A stretch of DNA of 64,000 bases, taken from positions 58,501 through 122,500 of the forward strand of contig JAJOZX010003208.1 in NCBI GenBank assembly GCA_023014485.1, written 5' to 3'. A model generated the notes under the pieces. That model saw only the letters and a list, made by a program, of their open reading frames with translations, was not told the origin of the DNA and did no database searches. The translations under genes and the position numbers were made by a program. Below are positions 58,320-64,000 of the stretch, one piece after another. Within the stretch, counting starts at the first letter, position 1. Each line of letters begins with the position of its first letter. This stretch comes from Bathynomus jamesi (lineage: Eukaryota; Arthropoda; Malacostraca; Isopoda; Cirolanidae).

Positions 58320-58740
58320 GAAGAATGACCTCATTCCAAGAATAGGCACATTCTGTTGCTCAGGCTTCAATGCAGATAGAGCCTTCCTCGTGGCATCACC
58401 GATGACCAGATCCTTATCACAAGCTAAAGATTTCGATGTTAAATAGTACCCGATGACAGGTTAACACCAGATATTCCTTTCACTCCTGGTTTCATGAACC
58501 TGCGCAGGAGCTTCCGGAGAATTCACAAACATTGTCATAGAGTAAGTGAATAGTTGGGTCACTCTTCTGGAAATTAGTCAGAAGCTTTAAATACAGGGGC
58601 ACATCCCTTTAAGAACTCAAGCTGCACTTTTGTCACCTTTTTTTGTTCATTAATCAGCAAGGCACGAACTCTTCGGCAATTGGAACTTTTTGGTGCAGTT
58701 TTCTCATCTTTATCCAAATTCTGTAGCTGATAAAACGGGA
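58320..58740 (-). pseudogene. fragment of an uncharacterised transposon-like protein
   Basis: Across frames, minus-strand readings give SSNCRRVRALLINEQKK (58680), VQLEFLKGCAPVFKASD (58620), LLRRFMKPGV (58515), SGVNLSSG, then SALKPEQQNVPILGMRSFFK near 58360. I recall this string of motifs from multi-copy arthropod predicted proteins without function. It has many stops. It lies inside the segment bounded by CAGGGCGTGAAACAC (58201) and the complement of ACGACGACCTG (58832), which may be its own element ends. Confidence 0.45.
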
Positions 58741-58857
58741 AAAAGTGCGAAAATTTTGGAAATAATAAGAGTAAAAAGAAATTTTTTGAAAAATAGGAAA
58801 AAGTAGGAAAAAAAAAGGAACGACGACCTGCGATGCCGATTAATCGGTACACCGCTA

Positions 58858-58898
<41 letters not shown>
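58858..58898. repeat. (TA)n microsatellite
   Basis: Separates two hAT relics. Confidence 0.95.
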
Positions 58899-58901
<3 letters not shown>

Positions 58902-59668
58902 GCTGTGGAGTCGGCACATAAAAAACCGACTCCGACTCCTCAATTTTTTGTCTATCCGACTCCGAAGGTATATTAATTCTAAATCTGCTATGACGATAAT
59001 TACACAAGAGGCATTTCATCACCACCACGTGAAGCATCATCATCTGTGGTCATTGTTACGGTAACTTTGTCTGTAGTAAAGAATCTTGTAAGTGGTGCTT
59101 GTCGTTCAGTAGATTTCTGATCTTTTGTTAACTTTGAAGTAGTTGGAAGGTTTTTATTACTATCTTTCTCAATGACAACTTCTAAAATTTTGGGATGGAA
59201 ACACTGCAAATGTCTTTTCAAATTTGATGCTCTGGTTGGTGCATTTTTATCAGAGCCAGTAAAACCACTGATTTTTGCTTCACATAATTTTTCATCATCA
59301 TCTTCTTCTATCATACACTGACACACGAAATGTTTCCCATCTGTGGTTATTGTAAAATATTCAAAAACTGCAGACTTTGTTAGAAGTGACTTTGCCATTG
59401 TGAAAGGGGTTTTAGACTTGAAAGTTAAAAACTTATGAAATTTAGAAAGAACTCGAAATTAAATAAGCATTAAAAATTAAAAATATTATCTGAAAAGAAA
59501 AAATTAATTAATGGCATTAGTGTCTGAAATGGAAAACATTGTGTTTATTATTTAAGTGGTTTAACCACCATAGCTGCCAGTGATATCACACACAAAAACA
59601 TATTTTATTAAAATTTATATTGAGGTCGGAGTCGGAACATTTTTACCGACTCCGACTCCACAGCCCTG
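58899..59668 (-). mobile_element. hAT element reduced to its BED-finger exon
   Basis: GGGCTGTGGAGTCGGCACAT at the left and the complement of GACTCCGACTCCACAGCCCTG at the right; ACTCCGACTCC subterminal repeats. The minus frame 59398-59000 starts MAKSLLTKSAVFEYFTITTD and holds a BED-type zinc finger (FVCQCMIEEDDDEKLCEAKI ... ASNLKRHLQCFHPKI: C-x-C, C, H, H pattern), then a Lys/Thr linker. The catalytic domain is missing, so the element could encode only a DNA-binding protein. TA arrays on both sides. Confidence 0.85.
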
Positions 59669-59699
<31 letters not shown>

Positions 59700-59706
59700 T
59701 ATATAT
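59669..59706. repeat. (TA)n microsatellite
   Basis: Between the BED hAT and the maT-like element. Confidence 0.95.
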
Positions 59707-61317
59707 CGGGTGGCCACAAAAAAACTTTACTTAATTCAAAGTTTAATAACTGCAACAATTCAAAACTTATGCAATTGAGCTTTGGCAGACATTAACAGAT
59801 GGTTATAATCTATAATTGCTGGAATTTTCAAATATGTAGGTTCTATAGTTTTGTTACAGTGAACAATTTAAAAGCATATGTCTAAAAATAGCATGCCGAA
59901 GAAAATGAATTTGAACTTAACAAAATTTACTTAAACAAATGGTCAATGTGACCACCTCCCTGTTGGTAAACTGCCCTCAATCGCTTCTTCCACGAGGAGA
60001 TGCACTTTCGAACCTCATCTAAGGTGATATCCTCCCATGCTCTACTGATTTTCTCCTTAAGTTCATCTTCGGTGAATTTGTCTTTCTGGCTGCCGTAAAC
60101 CTTCACTATGAGGGAATCCCATACTGAATAGTCCATCGGATTACAGTCGGGAGACTGAGGCGGCCATTCATCCTTTTTGATGAAATTAGGGGTCTCTTGC
60201 TCTAGATGATTTTGGGTCGCTCGGCTTGTATGGGCGGGTGCCCCATCTTGCTGGAAAATGTAGGCCTCATCAGGATACAGCTGACGACAATCAGGAAGTA
60301 ACCCATTATCTAACAGGTTGATGTAGCGCTCAGAGTTAACTTTAGTTTCGTTTGTGGCAATAAAATGAATTCGTGTTTTCCCCTTCCATGAAATTCCCGC
60401 CGATACCATTACTTTTCTGCTGAATCGTGAGGTTTCATGATAAAGCCTGGAGGGAGGAATGTCCTTTTTCCTTGAACCATAAACCCTGTCATTTTGCCTG
60501 TTTTTGGCCACCTCCAACGTGAAATCCTTTTCGTCTGTAAACACAACTTTTTGCACGTCTTCAGCTGAGTAGCGTTCATATAGGGATTTACAGCGGGTCT
60601 TTCTACGCTGTCTTACATTCTGATCATGCCGAGAAACTCGAATTCTCTTGTAGGCCTTCAATTTCAAACGTTTTACAATCCCTTGTACAGAGGAGCGAGA
60701 AATCCCAAGGTCGTACGCAATCTGTCTCTGGGAGCGATGAGTTCCTGGTGTATTCTCCTGGGATTGAATCAGTTCCTCCACGGCAGCCTTATTTTCTTCT
60801 GTTGAAACACTTTTGGGCCTGCCGCTGCCGGGTTTTCTAGCTGTTGATCCAGTATCCTTTATCTTTCTTATTAAGTTATAAACACTTTGACGAGTCCAGT
60901 TCTTTGCGGGCAATTCTCGGACAATCCTATTTCCATTCCAACCTTTTTTTGACACATGCTTCTATGATGGCTTTATCACTTTTACTTAACGTCATGCTGG
61001 CGGGGTTTTAGCGGAAAAATAAAAGAAAGCAAATTCACATTAGGTTTAGCCTACGCCAGCGCGCGTGTCGTACTACGCTACATTAGGTTTAGCCTACGCT
61101 AGCGCACGTACGTGTCAGATGCACACTAGGCATGCTATTTTTAGACATATGCTTTTAAATTGTTCACTGTAACAAAACTATAGAACCTACATATTTGAAA
61201 ATTCCAGGAATTAGAGATTATATGCATCTGTTAATGTGTGCAAAATCTCAATCGCATACGTTTTGAATTGTTGCAGTTATTAAACTTTCAATTAAGTAAA
61301 GTTTTTTTGTGGCCACC

Positions 61318-61319
<2 letters not shown>
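59707..61319 (-). mobile_element. maT-like (DD37D) Tc1/mariner element, nearly intact
   Basis: Inverted ends of about 190-200 bp: CGGGTGGCCACAAAAAAACT at the left, exact complement at the right, matching on to AAAAGCATATGTCTAAAAAT and AGCATGCC with a few mismatches. (TA)n on both sides. Upstream of the gene ACATTAGGTTTAGCCTACGC occurs twice in tandem (61041 and 61079). Length 1613 bp. Confidence 0.95.
59927..60995 (-). CDS. maT-like DD37D transposase
   Basis: The open frame 60955-59927 (342 codons) holds: a first helix-turn-helix (NRIVRELPAKNWTRQSVYNL); a GRPKS basic motif; a second helix-turn-helix (QRQIAYDLGISRSSVQGIVK); VVFTDEKDFTLEV (first Asp, near residue 140); RKVMVSAGISWKGKT; IFQQDGAPAHTSRAT (second Asp); PQSPDCNPMDYSVWDS (third Asp, 37 residues later); and a C-terminus RLRAVYQQGGGHIDHLFK. 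It cuts and pastes its own element at TA sites. The likely true start is the ATG at 60995 (MTLSKSDKAIIEACVKK), separated only by one extra A in the A7 run at about 60948-60954; with six A the frames join. That may be a sequencing error or a real mutation. Confidence 0.93.

Positions 61320-61385
<66 letters not shown>
61320..61385. repeat. (TA)n microsatellite
   Basis: Right flank of the maT-like element. Confidence 0.95.
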
Positions 61386-61389
<4 letters not shown>

Positions 61390-61646
61390 ATAAGGTATAA
61401 AAGTGAAAAATCATAAATTGTATATGCATTATTATTATTTTTTTAAATCAAAGCCAAAACTTCATACGACGTAAATGTTAAGGGTTAACAATATTTTACA
61501 CAAGGCGAGAATTAAGTTAGCTTGCCTTTTAATTCTACACATACCCATCCGTCATGCACTTTTAATTAAATCTACCTTTTCATTTCGACATTAATTTCCA
61601 CAAACGCAATACCGGTTTAGCACGCACGCACGCGCGCGCGCGCGCG

Positions 61647-61678
<32 letters not shown>

Positions 61679-61679
61679 A

Positions 61680-61711
<32 letters not shown>

Positions 61712-64000
61712 CGAGAGCAACTCGCTCCTCCACCAAGCCTGGCGGGGCGGAGCCACCAGCTTAACCTTCGTGTGAAGAGAGACCAACACACGGAACTGCA
61801 ACGAGGTTAACGAGGAGGTTAGTGGTCTAAAATCACGTGGTAACGTAATTTATTGGGTAATTTTTGTGCTATCCCGTACATTACCTTTGGCGAGGGCAAA
61901 ACGAAAAATGTGGTGGTTAACATAAGGATGCGGGAGAAGCTTCATCGCTGCAGTAAATCAAACAATTACATTTATCACAAAGAATATCCATCACCGTTGG
62001 AAGCCAAGGATAAGGACTGTGGCACGATACACATTCTAAATGGGTACGTGGCACTCACGATTCTAGTCTTAAATTGAAAATCTACGTAATTCTCTTGGTT
62101 AAAATTGCTTCCAACTCCATTATGTCGATAAACTACATACTAAAAATGAGTGGTACACCGATTTATTATTGTACAAACGTGCAGTCTGAATTTATCATTT
62201 TTGCGGTTTAGTTTTTAATTTCTACAAACATTTTCGCAATCTGTTGTTCAGGGTGGTGATTATGCTGCTCATGTCAGCACAACTGTCTTGCCCAGTATTC
62301 TGCGATAAGGGAAACAGTCTCAAATAAAAAAAAATAAAATACTTTTGTTCATAAAAAAACAAACGTGGGATCATATTCTGTACTTGTACGAAGCTTCAAA
62401 ATTATGAATAACCTCAATGACTTGAATGACAGGATCAATGTTAGTCCTACACGCAAAACTTTTATGGGACCAAGTTTCAAATAACGAATATAACTACATA
62501 ATGAAAAGGAAACACACACACACACACATTTTATTTATATATATATAATTGTGTGTGTGTGTGTGTGTGTGGGTGTGTGTGTCAAAAAATTTTTGCTTTA
62601 TGCAAGAGAAAATCCGTTTACACAAAATAAGTACTGTATATAATAATTCCAATAAATTATTTATATTTGTAAACACAAAAGAATATTCTCTACATCGTAT
62701 GAATGCATAAAATAACTCTTTTAATTAAACTTACACCTATACAAGCTACAGCAAAGATTCAATAACTACTTTCACAGCTTCTTTTATATTTCAAATAAAA
62801 TAGTAGGCAAGTATATGGTCAATAAAATAGTAGCTAAATGTTATAAAAAAAATATCCAGCACTCGTGTATGTCGCATATTTGAAAGAGAAAGACATTATA
62901 AATTAAAGAAATTGTAAATGATTTTATATTAATTAATGTTGGGCAAAGAAAGGCCCTGGAGCGAGATTCACCAATTAATTTTCTCCGCCATCCACATGAT
63001 GTTTACGTAACTCTACCAAAGTCCACTGTACCCACACTACTTCCTTCCCCCGCTCCCGTAGTGTTTTCATAATGTGGCCAACGTTATTTTATCGACCAAC
63101 TTAAAATCACCATTTTTAATCTCCCGAATGAAAACTAAATTTAAACTTTCCAAAGAGAATAGAGAAGTTTCATTTTTCAATTCTTTCAAAATGTCAGTTT
63201 GCCTATATTTTGAAATAAATCGTATAATCAGAGAATGGTTTTGTTCACGGAGGTGCGTATAAAATCCGTCGTCAATCCGAATTCGGCCAGCCTATTGGTG
63301 ACCTCTGCCCTACGGGATATTTCATATTTTCAACTCTTTTCTACATTTTTAATAATAGTAATAATGAGGGACAAAAAATATGCCGTATTAAAATACATGG
63401 TTTAATGTATAACATTAATTGCAAATAATAAATTACATTTAATCGTTATCAACTCCAGTTAATATGGTCATAAGATATGGCCAAAGAAGGTTTTCCGCAT
63501 TATTTGATCTCTCGGAAATTGGCATTTTTAAAGCATTTAATTAAATCCCATTTAACTATAATTTTAGAGGTCTTCATAATGTATATTAAAAATTAAATCA
63601 TAATATATTACTCTTAATGTTCAATAGTAAGAGTTAGTACGATACTAAGTTAGGACAAGGTTTTTGCATTATCAATTTTTGCGTTGATATTCTTAAAGAA
63701 ATTACTTTTGACAACACAAAAATTAAAAACAATCAAGTTGACCCGAACTGACTGTTAAAACTACCCAAGTTGCCATATTTGAAGGTTAGGTTTACTCTTG
63801 TCACTCCAAGTTTTAAGTACAGTACAGTATTTGAAAGGTTATGAAAACTTGATAAAATATCAGTTTGACCCGTTATGCCCTGTCCTGGGTCTGGTGTTTC
63901 GTCTGTCATTCACGCGTTCGACTGGAACAGTAACGCTTTGAAAAGTAGTTAGTTAAACATTATATGATACACACTGAAAATGAAAGTGGCTTTGCTTACG
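61386..64000. other. unassigned AT-rich DNA
   Basis: Contains a compound (GC)/(CA)/(TA) microsatellite at 61621-61711 and (CA), (GT) runs at 62513-62583. A GC-richer stretch at 61712-61800 and a 74-codon frame at 61853-62077 (MGNFCAIPYITFGEGKTKNV) have no recognised motif. No element ends seen; possibly host intergenic or intronic DNA. Confidence 0.4.

Larger units (their letters stand above)
57302..58857 (-). mobile_element. decayed hAT-like composite
   Basis: GATGTACCGATTCC at 57306 and the complement of GCCGATTAATCGGTACACCG at 58835-58854 look like the two ends. CCGATACCGATTCTTTG and AGAATCGGTGAGAGAATCGG (57335, 58160) are subterminal repeats. Inside lie a MITE (57621-57804) and a further insert (about 58205-58835). 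No convincing target duplication. Confidence 0.5.

Overview
The window is metazoan nuclear DNA packed with transposons. It has no operons, no ribosome-binding sites and no complete host gene that I can recognise. It contains dozens of (TA)n arrays, tRNA-derived SINEs, non-LTR retrotransposons, Penelope-like elements, hAT, piggyBac-type and many Tc1/mariner-superfamily elements. Together these suggest an arthropod, probably a decapod crustacean. That assignment is inference: no host marker gene confirms it.

Layout. 1-2 kb: decayed gene of an uncharacterised repeated family (minus). 2.1-4.3 kb: foldback repeat, internally deleted DD41D-type element, tail of a DD34D mariner. 4.3-7.3 kb: SINE relic, pogo/Tigger pseudogene truncated against a decayed hAT. 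7.4-10.1 kb: SINE, then a CR1/L2-like LINE whose reverse transcriptase is split by (TA)n arrays and a deleted mariner. 10.3-14.1 kb: hAT MITE, Tc1 deletion derivative, piggyBac-type MITE, SINE. 15.7 kb: foldback. 16.4-18.8 kb: the longest non-repeat-like coding block, a GC-richer frameshifted gene of unknown function. 19-24.8 kb: hAT elements and MITEs, DD41D copies, Penelope fragment with a hammerhead-like motif, Tc1 tail. 25.8-31 kb: palindromic element, Tc1 element, second and larger palindromic element. 31.6-35.8 kb: LINE containing a LINE containing a DD37E mariner. 38.3-41 kb: multi-level palindrome built on two inverted Penelope 3' ends. 41-46.8 kb: element-poor DNA with one piggyBac-type MITE and a 5S-like sequence. 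46.7-50.9 kb: nearly complete hAT with elements inserted near its 5' end. 51.2-52.8 kb: nearly complete DD41D mariner. 54.2 kb: SINE. 57.3-59.7 kb: hAT relics. 59.7-61.3 kb: nearly intact maT-like DD37D element. 61.4-64 kb: unassigned AT-rich DNA.

The genes do not form a pathway. The window records successive insertions, and two themes stand out. First, most elements are bordered by (TA)n arrays on one or both sides. Second, several elements have become long inverted repeats that would fold into hairpin RNA if transcribed. The best candidates for recent activity are the maT-like element (59.7-61.3 kb), the DD41D element (51.2-52.8 kb), the DD37E element (33.1-34.5 kb) and the hAT at 48.4-50.5 kb. 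Each is only one or a few frameshifts from an open transposase frame.
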